A DNA stretch of 29,520 nt from contig JBMOJH010000039.1 of assembly GCA_049316905.1 (NCBI GenBank), forward strand, positions 1 through 29,520, written 5' to 3'. This stretch comes from CAIPVR01 sp049316905 (GTDB taxonomy: Bacteria; Actinomycetota; Acidimicrobiia; Acidimicrobiales; Microtrichaceae). This document shows positions 7,100 to 15,516 of this stretch, in pieces. The notes under the pieces are model-generated. The model was not told the DNA's origin and searched no databases. It was given only the letters and a program-made list of their open reading frames with translations. How positions within the stretch are numbered: the stretch's first letter is position 1; each line of letters opens with the position of its first letter. The translations under genes and the position numbers were made by a program.

Positions 7100-10095
7100 G
7101 CCGCCGTGACCCGGGAACCGCGCGGCCCCCGGCCGGGCGGCGGGCGTGCCGTGGTGCGGCCCGTCGCGACCAGGGCGGCTTCGCGCTCATCGCCGGCCTG
7201 ATGATCGTGATCGCCCTGTGCACCGTCACGCTCATCGCGCTCATGGAACTGACGGTGAGCGGGTCGAAGATCTCGGTCACCCAGGCCACTCAGGCCCGCC
7301 AGGCACGGGCGGCCGACTCGGCGCTCGACACCGCGATCACCCGGATGCGCATGGACGCCTCCGGTCGCTCCGGTCTGCCCTCCGACACCTCGGGCGGCTG
7401 CATCGATCCCCCGGGCGGCGCGACCGGCATGAACTACAGCGCGGTCGACGGCACCCAGGTACTCGTCACGGCCACCTGCGACCAGGGTTCCGGTCGTCTG
7501 GCGGCCCCCGAGTCGGGCCAGTCGTCGGTGCCACCGCTCGACGTGGTGGGAGGCGGCTACACGTCGCCCGCGGGGGTCCCCGACACCGTCGGCTTCCGGA
7601 CCGACTGTCCCACCGGCAGCACGGGCGGTGCCACCTGCTACCCGTGGCGTGCCGCGATCGGCGGCGCCAACTTCGCCGACCGGGCGGCGCAGATCGCCGC
7701 GGCGTCCCCGTCGGTCGTGCACACCACGCAGACCGGCGTGGACGACGGAGGTGCCACGCTCGGCTTCTCGGGTGACCTCAACGTGGCGGGCTCGGCGCTG
7801 CCGATGGTCAACGGTCCCAAGCGCACCGGGGTGGCCGGACTGTCGGTGGCCGGCGCCTTCCGGCAGGGCTCGAACGGGTTGTTCTCCGACGTCACCGGCG
7901 GGGGCTGCGGGATCCTCTCCGGTGGCTTCCCCTGGGGGGTGCCGGGGAGCCGGGTGGTGGACACCGACGACAGCGCCGGCCAACCCACCTGCGGGACTGC
8001 CGTCACCACTGCGAACGAGGGCCTCGCCGCGCCGGCGTCCTGGGCCCGCATCAGCCCGCTCGCGACCACGCCCGCCTGCCCTGCCGGTAGCGGCTCGGTC
8101 GCCACGTTCAGCCCCGGCGCCTACACCGCGGCGGAGACCCGCAAGCTCAACGACCTCATGGGTGGTACGTGCGCCGGGCGGGTGCTGTGGTTCCAGCCCG
8201 GCGAGTACTGGTTCGACGTCGACGACACCTCGAACCCGCCGGTCACGCGCAACGCACTGGTGATCGACGACCCCACCATTCGTGTGGTGATGGGCAAGCC
8301 GACGGGCGGGACCAACGCGGCCGCGGCGGCCGCCGCCGGCTTCCCCGGTGCCTGTGACACCGCGGCCGCCGGCGTGTCGATCACGGTGTCGCCCCGCACG
8401 TCGATCCGGCACCTGCGCGGCCAGGTCGCGGTGTGCGACCGGTCCGCGGCCACGCCGGGCAACACCACCCCGCCCGCCATCTGGCAGACCCCCGATGCCG
8501 ACGGCGGCTGGGTCGGCACCCCAGATCCCGCCCGCAGCAGCGTCACGCTGACCCGTGACACCACCTGGATCGCCTGGGGCAGCGCCTCGGTGACCGACCA
8601 GGCGAACGCCTGGTCGGTCGACGGGAGGAGCGCGGTGGCGTCGTCGTCCTGCACGATCCTCCTCGCCGGGGGCTGCGGGGTCGACGTCAACGTCGCCGCC
8701 TCGCGGATCGGTGCGACCACGCCGGCCCCGTCGGCCGCCGTGGGGGCGTCGCGGGTGAACTCGCTCGACCTCATCGTGAACGCCGTGGCCCGCAACACCC
8801 AGGGCTTCACCATCAGCCTGGTGGGCGGCGGGCAGTCCTCCACGCGCATCACCTTCACCAAGGCCGGTGCCACCAGCCCGACGTGCGCTGTGGGCTTCCC
8901 GTCGATCCCCGACCCACGCTCGGCGACCGTGCAGAACACCATCGCCTACGACCTCTTCTCCCCGCAGGCGGAGGCCATCCCGGGCCTGCCGCGCTGCATC
9001 GACGTGCGTGACGGCGCGGGCCTCACCCGCAACGACCTGCGCGGCTCGGCGATCGACCTGCGTTACCGGGCCTATTCGTTCCTGACCCTGTTCGGGAGCT
9101 ACACCACGACCGTCAGCATCGACGGCCTGGAGCTGCGCGCCGGGTGGGACCTCACCCCCTCCGCCGCCACCGGCGGCACCGGGTGGAACAACGCCACCAA
9201 CCTCCTGGCGCCCGACGGTCAGCACGGGGGGTACACGCTGACCTGCTCGGGCTCGTGCCCCACGGCCACCCGCAACGTCACCGCCACCGGCTTCGACAAC
9301 CCCACCAGCCCGTGGGTGCCCACCGACGGCTCCCTGCTCGAGGCCGGCGTGATGGTCACCGGCGAGACGACCAAGCAGAACTTCTTCACCAACGGCTCGT
9401 ACTTCGACGTGGAGGGCGCTCCGGATGTGGCCGACAACTCCACGTTGCGCGTGACGGTGAACATGGCTGACGGGACGAGCTGCACCGTGCAGTGGCCGCG
9501 GATCCCGTTCTGGGGTCAGAGCCTGTACCTCGACCTGCTCGACTCCCCGGGGACGTGCCGCTCGAGGCTCACCTCCGCGGCGCAGCTCATCGGGGCGTCC
9601 GCCACGCTCGACGTGTTCGTGCAGCGCAATGCCGGCTCGACCACCACCACGTACGGGACCCGGATCGACCACCTCAAGATCTCCACGGTGAGCAGCGGCC
9701 GCTACACGGGGCCGACCTCGCCGTTCCTGGTGACGCAGTCGTCGCCGAGCTCCGGGACGCCGTCGACCTTCAACGTCTACGGCGGCCTGTCGGCGCCGGT
9801 CGCCACGATGAACTTCACCTGGGCCGGGCCGAGCCCCGTGCGGAACCTGTCGCCGGTGCCCGTACTCGGTGGCCGCAGCGTGCTCGGCGCCATCGGCAGC
9901 ACGGTGCTGAACGGTGGCCAGGCCGGCGTGGTCTGCTGCGCCGGCACTCGGCCCTCCGAACGCATCGTGAACCTGCGTGCCGTGGCGGTGCTCGCCGACG
10001 GGACCCGTCCGCTGATCGGTACGGCCTCGGTCCGCATCAGCGACCGCGGCGGCAACGGCTCGTCGGTCCGGGTCGTCAACTGGTCCACGGGCTGA
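7096..10095 (+). CDS. very large PilX-like minor pilin
   Basis: 999 residues. A basic leader ends RRDQGG at residue 28, followed by FALIAGLMIVIALCTVTLIAL, a pilin-type helix. The +5 position is Ala (A33) instead of Glu, as is typical of PilX/GspK-like subunits that cap or initiate the filament. A helical stretch (about 52-90) is followed by roughly 900 residues rich in Gly, Thr, Ser and Asp with about two dozen Cys, which suggests a disulfide-stabilised exported beta-rich region. I recognise no named domain there. Known PilX proteins are about 150-200 residues, so the size is unusual. The ATG at 7096 overlaps the previous stop (ATGA); an earlier in-frame ATG at 7060 lies inside the preceding gene. 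A strong palindrome follows the stop. Confidence 0.8.
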   Translation: MSRRDPGTARPPAGRRACRGAARRDQGGFALIAGLMIVIALCTVTLIALMELTVSGSKISVTQATQARQARAADSALDTAITRMRMDASGRSGLPSDTSGGCIDPPGGATGMNYSAVDGTQVLVTATCDQGSGRLAAPESGQSSVPPLDVVGGGYTSPAGVPDTVGFRTDCPTGSTGGATCYPWRAAIGGANFADRAAQIAAASPSVVHTTQTGVDDGGATLGFSGDLNVAGSALPMVNGPKRTGVAGLSVAGAFRQGSNGLFSDVTGGGCGILSGGFPWGVPGSRVVDTDDSAGQPTCGTAVTTANEGLAAPASWARISPLATTPACPAGSGSVATFSPGAYTAAETRKLNDLMGGTCAGRVLWFQPGEYWFDVDDTSNPPVTRNALVIDDPTIRVVMGKPTGGTNAAAAAAAGFPGACDTAAAGVSITVSPRTSIRHLRGQVAVCDRSAATPGNTTPPAIWQTPDADGGWVGTPDPARSSVTLTRDTTWIAWGSASVTDQANAWSVDGRSAVASSSCTILLAGGCGVDVNVAASRIGATTPAPSAAVGASRVNSLDLIVNAVARNTQGFTISLVGGGQSSTRITFTKAGATSPTCAVGFPSIPDPRSATVQNTIAYDLFSPQAEAIPGLPRCIDVRDGAGLTRNDLRGSAIDLRYRAYSFLTLFGSYTTTVSIDGLELRAGWDLTPSAATGGTGWNNATNLLAPDGQHGGYTLTCSGSCPTATRNVTATGFDNPTSPWVPTDGSLLEAGVMVTGETTKQNFFTNGSYFDVEGAPDVADNSTLRVTVNMADGTSCTVQWPRIPFWGQSLYLDLLDSPGTCRSRLTSAAQLIGASATLDVFVQRNAGSTTTTYGTRIDHLKISTVSSGRYTGPTSPFLVTQSSPSSGTPSTFNVYGGLSAPVATMNFTWAGPSPVRNLSPVPVLGGRSVLGAIGSTVLNGGQAGVVCCAGTRPSERIVNLRAVAVLADGTRPLIGTASVRISDRGGNGSSVRVVNWSTG

Positions 10096-10112
10096 CCGGC
10101 GGACCAGCCCGT

Positions 10113-10146
10113 CGCAGGTACTGGTACGCACGTACCAGTACCTGCG
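10113..10146. repeat. 34-bp near-perfect palindrome between pilX-like gene and second pilB
   Basis: Arms CGCAGGTACTGGTACG (10113-10128) and its exact complement (10131-10146) flank a 2-nt centre. Pairing continues outward by one wobble and one pair. Each arm carries GGTAC twice, so GGTAC/GTACC occurs four times. As RNA it would be a 16-bp hairpin, so it may terminate the upstream operon; as DNA it could be an operator for the following pilB. A second small palindrome, AACCTCAGGTT, is at 10152-10162. Confidence 0.75.
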
Positions 10147-10217
10147 GCCGCAACCTCAGGTTACGGGCTGCGCTGCCGACTGCTCGGTGGACACCCGGTC
10201 CCCAGAGAGGTTGCACG

Positions 10218-12221
10218 GTGCCGTCATTCCGCCGCCCCCGGAGCCAGAACACCGACCATCCCGACGCCCCACCGAGCGGGGACGGCGTCGAGGTCGTGGC
10301 CGACGCGTCCACCGAGGGCGCGTCGTCGAACCCGGCGACCGACAACCTTCCCGCCGAGCGTGCGCCCCTCCCCGCACTGACCGACGGCGCCACGTCCTTC
10401 GACGAGGACCACCTCGACGAGCAGCTCGAGCGCTGGACCCGGATCGCCCGTCCCAAGCTCGGCGACGTGCTGCTGTCGCTCGGCTCGGTCGACGCCGACG
10501 GCCTCCTCGACGCGCTGCAGCGCCAGCGCGAGGCGCCCCAGGACGGAGAGGCGAGGGCCCGCCTCGGCGAGATCCTCCTCGAGCTCGGTTCGATCACCGA
10601 CGACGCGCTCGCCAAGGGGCTCGCCGACCAGTTCGGCATCCCGCTGGCCGATCTCTCGACCGACGACGTGGACCGCGACGCGGTGGCCCGCGTGCCGGAG
10701 GAGCTCGCCCGCCGCTACCGGGTGCTGCCGCTCCGGGTCGCGGAGGACGATCGCGTGATCTTCGTGAGCGGCGACCCGCTCGACACCGACGCCATCCGGG
10801 ACCTCACCGCGGCCTGCCACCGGATCACCCTGATGATCGGCCCCCGCGGCCACATCGACCGCCTCATCGACCGGGCCTACGACGCCCTGTCCGGCGCGGA
10901 CGACATGATCCGGGCGTTCCAGATCACCGCCCACGCGGTGGACGCGGACGCGGGCGACGGCTTCCGCCTCGACGAGAGCGCACCGGTCATCCGGGTGGTC
11001 AACCAGATCCTCACGCAGGGCGTGCGGAGCCGGGCGTCGGACATCCACGTGCAACCCGGCCACGGCGACATCCGCGTGCGGTACCGCGTCGACGGCGCGA
11101 TGACCGACGCCATCCGGCTGCCCGCGTCGATGGGCCCGGCGGTCACGAGCCGGCTGAAGGTGATGGCCGAGCTCAACATCGTGGAGCGCCGCAAGCCGCA
11201 GGACGGCCAGTTCACGATCACGGTGGACTCCCGGCCGATCGACGTGCGTCTGTCGGTGGTGCCCACGGTGGACGGCGAGAAGTCCGTGATGCGCCTCCTC
11301 GACAAGTCCGCCTCGTTGATCTCGATGGACCAGCTCGGGATGCCCCCGACGATCGCCCAGCCGTTCCTGGACATGGTGCGGTCGCCGCTCGGCATGGTGC
11401 TGTGCACCGGCCCGACCGGCTCGGGGAAGACCACTTCGCTGTACGCCGCACTGTCCGAGGTGAACGACCCGTCGAAGACGGTGGTGACGATCGAGGACCC
11501 GGTGGAGTACTCCTTCGACGGGATCGCGCAGATGCAGGTGAGCGACACCGGCATGGACTTCGCGGAGGGCCTGCGCGGGATCCTGCGCCAGGACCCCGAC
11601 GTGATCCTCGTGGGCGAGATCCGCGACGCGGAGACGGCACGGATCGCGATGCAGGCCGCGCTCACCGGTCACCTGGTCCTCAGTTCGTTGCACGCGATCG
11701 ACTCGGTGTCCGCGGTGCACCGCTTCATCGGCATGGGGATCGAGCCGTTCCTCGTGAGCTCGGCCATCAACGGCGTGGTCGCCCAGCGCCTGCTCCGCCG
11801 CCTGTGCCCGTCGTGCCGTTTGGAGGTGAACCCGAGCCCGAACGAGCTGCGGGTCGTGGCGGAGGTGACCGACGGGCTCCTGCCGACCGCGTGGTACCGG
11901 CCGCGGGGCTGCAACCTCTGCGCCGGGACCGGCTACCGCGACCGCCAGGGTGTGTACGAGCTGCTGCGCTTCACCGACACGGTGCGCGACCTCGTGGCCG
12001 ACCGGGCCTCACCGACCGAGCTGCGCGAGGCCGCGCTCGCCGACGGGATGCGCACGATGCAGCAGCAGGCGTTCCTGCTGGTGGTGGACGGCGTGACCAC
12101 CGTGGAGGAGGTCATGCGCTGCGTGTACGCCCCGATGGCGAGCGAGGGCACCCGGGGTCCGGCCGCGCTGCCGGAGGGCCGGCGCGCCATCGACCGGGCA
12201 CCCGAGGACGTTCACGCCTGA
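10218..12221 (+). CDS. pilB: type IV pilus assembly ATPase PilB (cluster 1, second copy)
   Basis: 667 residues, same role and layout as the pilB at 1436. A variable polar N-terminus of about 70 residues leads to two MshEN-like motifs (KLGDVLLSLG and RLGEILLELG). Walker A GPTGSGKT is at 398-405, the Walker B region ILVGEIRD starts at residue 463, and the zinc Cys are C530, C533, C565 and C568. All catalytic motifs are intact, so it is not a decaying copy. The GTG at 10218 is preceded by AGAGAGG with a 7-nt gap; the frame is open upstream but overlaps the previous gene there. It has no pilC of its own: the next gene is purN. From residue about 190 on it is mostly identical to the first copy, while the N-terminus differs, so it may be a second motor for the same platform. 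Confidence 0.92.
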   Translation: MPSFRRPRSQNTDHPDAPPSGDGVEVVADASTEGASSNPATDNLPAERAPLPALTDGATSFDEDHLDEQLERWTRIARPKLGDVLLSLGSVDADGLLDALQRQREAPQDGEARARLGEILLELGSITDDALAKGLADQFGIPLADLSTDDVDRDAVARVPEELARRYRVLPLRVAEDDRVIFVSGDPLDTDAIRDLTAACHRITLMIGPRGHIDRLIDRAYDALSGADDMIRAFQITAHAVDADAGDGFRLDESAPVIRVVNQILTQGVRSRASDIHVQPGHGDIRVRYRVDGAMTDAIRLPASMGPAVTSRLKVMAELNIVERRKPQDGQFTITVDSRPIDVRLSVVPTVDGEKSVMRLLDKSASLISMDQLGMPPTIAQPFLDMVRSPLGMVLCTGPTGSGKTTSLYAALSEVNDPSKTVVTIEDPVEYSFDGIAQMQVSDTGMDFAEGLRGILRQDPDVILVGEIRDAETARIAMQAALTGHLVLSSLHAIDSVSAVHRFIGMGIEPFLVSSAINGVVAQRLLRRLCPSCRLEVNPSPNELRVVAEVTDGLLPTAWYRPRGCNLCAGTGYRDRQGVYELLRFTDTVRDLVADRASPTELREAALADGMRTMQQQAFLLVVDGVTTVEEVMRCVYAPMASEGTRGPAALPEGRRAIDRAPEDVHA

Positions 12222-12276
12222 GCCGACCGGGCACCGCGGTCCGGGGCCGCCGGATCGGGGCGGTCCGGGCCGCTGC

Positions 12277-12282
12277 TAGCTT
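12277..12282 (+). promoter_or_regulatory. -10 box of purNH, leaderless
   Basis: TAGCTT ends 8 nt before the purN ATG, and no ribosome binding site lies between, so transcription probably starts at or next to the ATG. No good -35 is visible; an imperfect direct repeat of about 14 nt beginning GCGGTCCGGG (from about 12238 and 12260) occupies that region. Confidence 0.55.
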
Positions 12283-12290
12283 CCGAGCCG

Positions 12291-12854
12291 ATGCGCCTCG
12301 CCGTGCTCGCCTCCGGGTCGGGAACCCTGCTCGACGCCATGGCGGGCGCGGAGCTGCCCATCTCGCTGGTCATGGTGGACCGCCACTGCGGTGCCGAGGA
12401 CGTGGCCGCGGGCCACGGGATCCCGTGCGACGTGGTGGAGCGCACCGACTTCTCTGCGTCGTTCGACCGTGACGCGTTCACCGACCGCGTGGTCGAGGTG
12501 CTGCACGCGCACCGCATCGACCTGGTGGCCATGGCCGGGTGGGGCACGATCCTGGGGCCGGCCGCGTTCCGGGCGTTCCCGGGCCGGATCGTCAACACGC
12601 ACCCGGCGCTGCTGCCGTCGTTCCCCGGATGGCACGGCGTGCGCGACGCGCTGGTCTACGGGGTGAAGGTGACTGGTTGCACCGTGCACGTCGCCACCGA
12701 GGAGGTCGACGACGGGCCGATCCTGGCGCAGGAGGCCGTGCCCGTCCTCCCCGACGACGACGAGGCGACGTTGCACGAGCGCATCAAGGAAGTGGAGCGC
12801 CGTCTCTACACCGACACCATCCGCCGCATCCTGGAGAGAGGTGAGGTCGCATGA
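12291..12854 (+). CDS. purN: phosphoribosylglycinamide formyltransferase
   Basis: 187 residues, slightly shorter than the usual 190-210. It transfers the formyl group of 10-formyl-THF to GAR, the third step of de novo purine synthesis, in the cytoplasm. The N-terminus RLAVLASGSGTLLDA is the phosphate-binding loop. The catalytic triad of the family is in place: N102 and H104 in NTHPALLP, and D140 in VDDGP. The ATG at 12291 follows a -10 box by 8 nt, so the mRNA is probably leaderless. The stop overlaps the purH ATG (ATGA), so both enzymes are made together. They use the same cofactor, which FolD, encoded about 8 kb downstream, helps to supply. Confidence 0.93.
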   Translation: MRLAVLASGSGTLLDAMAGAELPISLVMVDRHCGAEDVAAGHGIPCDVVERTDFSASFDRDAFTDRVVEVLHAHRIDLVAMAGWGTILGPAAFRAFPGRIVNTHPALLPSFPGWHGVRDALVYGVKVTGCTVHVATEEVDDGPILAQEAVPVLPDDDEATLHERIKEVERRLYTDTIRRILERGEVA

Positions 12855-14461
12855 GCGACACCCCGCAGTCCGCCACCGCCGCCGAGGGCGCTGCCGCCGA
12901 CGGCACTGCCGGCGACGGGACCGCCCGCCCGCGCCGCGCCCTGTTGAGTGCCTACGACAAGACCGGGATGGTGGAGCTCGGCCGGGCGCTGGTCGACCTC
13001 GGCTGGGAGCTGGTGTCGTCCGGGGGCACGGCCCGCGTGCTCGCCGGTGCCGGCCTGCCGGTCATCCCCACCGAGGACGTCACCGGGTTCCCCGAGATGC
13101 TCGGCCACCGGGTGGTCACCCTGCACCCGGCGATCCACGGCGGGATCCTCGCCGACCGCGACGAGCCCGACCACGTGGCCGACATGCACATCTACGGCGT
13201 CACCCCCATCGACCTCGTGGCGGTGAATCTCTACCCGTTCGGGTCCGATCCGTCGGTGGAGCTGATCGACATCGGCGGCCCGGCCATGGTGCGCGGCGCC
13301 GCGAAGAACCACGCGCACGTGACCGTGCTGGTGGACCCTGCGGACTACGACGTGGTGCTCGAGGAGCTGCGGGCCACCGGCGACGTGTCGGCGCCGACCC
13401 GCCGCCGCCTGGCCCGAGATGCGTTCGCCCACACCGCGGCGTACGACTCGGCCATCGTCGGCTGGTTCGACGGAGGTGGCGCTGGTGACCTGGCCCCGCC
13501 GGTGGGGGAGGACGCCCGCGGGCCGCTGCCGCCCACGGTGCACCTGTCGGCCCGCCTCGCGCAGCCGCTTCGCTACGGGGAGAACCCGCACCAGCACGGC
13601 GCCCGCTACACGTTCTCCGGCGACGGCTGCTGGGACCGGGCCGTGCAGCACGGTGGCAAGGAGATGAGCTACCTCAACGTCTACGACGCGGACGCCGCCT
13701 GGCGCCTCGTCTGGTCGTTGGGGGACCGGCCGGCCGCGGTGGTGATCAAGCACGCCAACCCGTGCGGCGCCGCGGTCGCGGACGACATCGCCACGGCCTA
13801 CGTGCGGGCCCACGAGTGCGACCCCGTGTCGGCCTACGGCGGGATCGTCGCGTTGAACCGCACGGTGACCCGGCCGCTCGCCGAGGCCCTGGCGCCGGTG
13901 TTCACCGAGGTGATCGTGGCGCCGGGCTACGACGAGGACGCGCTGCTGGTGCTGCTGGAGAAGCGCAACCTGCGGGTGCTCACCGCGCCCGAACCGGTGG
14001 TGCCCGCGCTCGACGTGCGGTCCATCGAGGGCGGTCTGCTCGTGCAGACCCGCGACGTGGTGTCGCTCGACCGGTCGAACTGGCAGGTCGTGACCGACCG
14101 GGCCCCGACCGAGGCCGAGTGGACCGACCTGGAGCTCGCGTGGCGGGTGGCGGCGCGGGTGACGTCGAACACGATCGTGCTGGTGAAGGACGGTCGGGCG
14201 GTGGGCATCGGGGCGGGTCAGCAGAACCGTCGTGACGCCGGCCGGATCGCCGCGGAGAAGGCCGACGGTCGGGCCGTGGGCGGCGCGTGCGCGTCCGATG
14301 CGTTCTTCCCGTTCCGCGACGGACTCGACGCCGCGGCCGAGGCGGGCGCGACGGCGGTGATCCAGCCGGGCGGGTCGGTGCGTGACGAGGAGGTCATCGC
14401 CGCGGCCGACGAGCAGGGCCTGGCGATGGTCTTCACCGGCGAACGCCACTTCAAACACTGA
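12851..14461 (+). CDS. purH: bifunctional AICAR transformylase / IMP cyclohydrolase
   Basis: 536 residues, normal for PurH. It carries out the last two steps to IMP: formylation of AICAR with 10-formyl-THF, then ring closure. After a low-complexity Ala/Gly/Thr tail of about 30 residues, the MGS-like cyclohydrolase domain runs to about 200 (LLSAYDKTGM, SSGGTARVL, VVTLHPAIHGGILADR). The transformylase domain follows, with RYGENPHQHGARY and the catalytic Lys-His pair K300/H301 in IKHANPCG. The C-terminus VFTGERHFKH is typical. The ATG overlaps the purN stop, with GAGAGAGGTGAGG just upstream as ribosome binding site. Eleven bases after the stop begins the first copy of repeat A. Confidence 0.96.
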   Translation: MSDTPQSATAAEGAAADGTAGDGTARPRRALLSAYDKTGMVELGRALVDLGWELVSSGGTARVLAGAGLPVIPTEDVTGFPEMLGHRVVTLHPAIHGGILADRDEPDHVADMHIYGVTPIDLVAVNLYPFGSDPSVELIDIGGPAMVRGAAKNHAHVTVLVDPADYDVVLEELRATGDVSAPTRRRLARDAFAHTAAYDSAIVGWFDGGGAGDLAPPVGEDARGPLPPTVHLSARLAQPLRYGENPHQHGARYTFSGDGCWDRAVQHGGKEMSYLNVYDADAAWRLVWSLGDRPAAVVIKHANPCGAAVADDIATAYVRAHECDPVSAYGGIVALNRTVTRPLAEALAPVFTEVIVAPGYDEDALLVLLEKRNLRVLTAPEPVVPALDVRSIEGGLLVQTRDVVSLDRSNWQVVTDRAPTEAEWTDLELAWRVAARVTSNTIVLVKDGRAVGIGAGQQNRRDAGRIAAEKADGRAVGGACASDAFFPFRDGLDAAAEAGATAVIQPGGSVRDEEVIAAADEQGLAMVFTGERHFKH

Positions 14462-14472
14462 CCCCCACCCGC

Positions 14473-14518
14473 GAATAGGGGTCGTCAGTCGCCTCAGAGG
14501 CGAGTCAACCTCCGCAGA
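14473..14518 (-). repeat. repeat A, copy 1 (inverted relative to copies 2 and 3)
   Basis: This is the reverse complement of 15517-15562 with one difference in 46 positions. The core folds as TCGCCT-CTG-AGGCGA with an outer GGTTG/CGACC stem that includes one wobble. It starts 11 nt after the purH stop and ends about 70 nt before the DUF559 gene A. Similarity to the other copies continues weakly outward (CCCACCCGCG side). Confidence 0.92.
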
Positions 14519-14552
14519 CGTCCGTCGGGGCGCGACCGGGGAGCGGTCACCG

Positions 14553-14581
14553 CTGACAAACCTGACCGGTGCCGCTGGACT
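14553..14581 (+). promoter_or_regulatory. promoter of DUF559 gene A
   Basis: CTGACA at 14553-14558, a 17-nt spacer, then TGGACT at 14576-14581, which ends 6 nt before the GTG at 14588, so translation is probably leaderless. The -35 lies inside a 15-nt string, CACCGCTGACAAACC (14548-14562), that recurs in the promoter of DUF559 gene B. Confidence 0.5.
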
Positions 14582-14587
14582 CGCCGT

Positions 14588-15502
14588 GTGGGACCCTCAC
14601 CCGATCAGTTGCTGTTGTCGTTCGCCCGGGCCCACCACGGCCTGTTCCGCACCGGCGACGCGCTCCGGTGCGGGCTGACCCGGCACCAGTTGTACGGCCG
14701 GGTCCGGCGTGGCCTCGTCGAGCCGATCGGCAAGGGCGTGTACCGCGTCGGTGGTGCGCCGGGTCAGCCCCGTCAGGAGCTGCTGGCCGGGGCGTGGCGG
14801 GCGAGGGGTGTGGCGTCGCACCGGTCGGCTGCCGAACTGCTGGGGATCTCCGACCGTGCGGCACCCCGACCGGAGCTCACCGTCGACCGGGCCGGGGCGC
14901 ACGAGCACCGCGGGCTCATCGTCCACCGCAGTGGCGACCTCGACCGGTCCCTCGTCCTGGAGCGCGAAGGGATCCCCGTCACCGGGCCCGCCCGCACTCT
15001 GGTCGACATCGGCCAGGTGGTGTCCCTGCAGCTGCTCGAGCAACTCGTCCACCGCGCCGTCCACGCGGGACTGGTCCGCCTGTCCGACATCGCCGACGAG
15101 TACCGGGCGCTGTCCCGGCCCGGCCGCCACGGCGCCGGGCCGATCGGCGAGGTGCTGCGCGCGCTCGATCCGGCGATGGCGGCGGCCGAGAGCGTGTTGG
15201 AGGTGCTCATCCTCCGGATCATCCGGGAGGCGGGTCTGCCGGAGCCGGTCCGCCAGTACGAGGTGGTGATCGAGGGCCGGCGGCTGCGGCTGGACTTCGC
15301 GTACCCGGACCAGCGGGTGTTCCTCGAGGGCGACGGGTTCGGCGCGCACGGCACCAGGTCCGCGTTCGAGAACGACCGGGTGCGGCAGAACCTGTTGGTC
15401 GTGGCCGGTTGGCGTCCGCTGCGCTTCACGTGGCGGCAGGCTCGGTTCGCCCCGCACACCGTGATCGCCACCGTCGCGGCCGCCCTCGGCCTGAGCCTCT
15501 GA
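14588..15502 (+). CDS. AbiEi-like N-terminus plus DUF559 endonuclease-fold protein (A)
   Basis: 304 residues. The N-terminal part (HGLFRTGDALRCGLTRHQL, then GVYRVGG) reads as the winged-helix region found in AbiEi-like antitoxin annotations. The middle (about 60-195) is a conserved linker region with GPARTLVDIG. The C-terminal 105 residues match DUF559, a Vsr-like member of the PD-(D/E)xK nuclease superfamily: E201, D236 in LDFAYP, E247 in FLEGDG, then DRVRQNLL and GWRPLRFTW. The candidate metal ligands are present, so it may be an active nickase or nuclease (inference). No AbiEii toxin gene is adjacent. The gene is enclosed by inverted copies of repeat A. The start GTG is set by the promoter spacing; no ribosome binding site is seen. 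Confidence 0.82.
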   Translation: MGPSPDQLLLSFARAHHGLFRTGDALRCGLTRHQLYGRVRRGLVEPIGKGVYRVGGAPGQPRQELLAGAWRARGVASHRSAAELLGISDRAAPRPELTVDRAGAHEHRGLIVHRSGDLDRSLVLEREGIPVTGPARTLVDIGQVVSLQLLEQLVHRAVHAGLVRLSDIADEYRALSRPGRHGAGPIGEVLRALDPAMAAAESVLEVLILRIIREAGLPEPVRQYEVVIEGRRLRLDFAYPDQRVFLEGDGFGAHGTRSAFENDRVRQNLLVVAGWRPLRFTWRQARFAPHTVIATVAAALGLSL

Positions 15503-15516
15503 CCCATGCTGCCGGA

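Noticed and set aside
7018..10131. Minus-strand open frame of 1037 codons opposite the PilX-like gene
   Set aside because: It is the mirror of a GC-rich coding strand. Its translation is dominated by Arg, Gly, His and Ala with no domain, while the plus strand has a pilin signal and operon overlaps. The same applies to 3121-4647, 10224-11720 and 12806-14458.
10187..12472. Plus-strand frame of 761 codons over the second pilB and purN
   Set aside because: Arg/Pro/Gly-rich frame-shifted shadow of pilB, which has full motifs in the other frame.
14588..15502. AbiE-type toxin-antitoxin system
   Set aside because: The N-terminus resembles AbiEi, but no AbiEii nucleotidyltransferase toxin is encoded next to either DUF559 gene, and the C-terminus is a nuclease fold.
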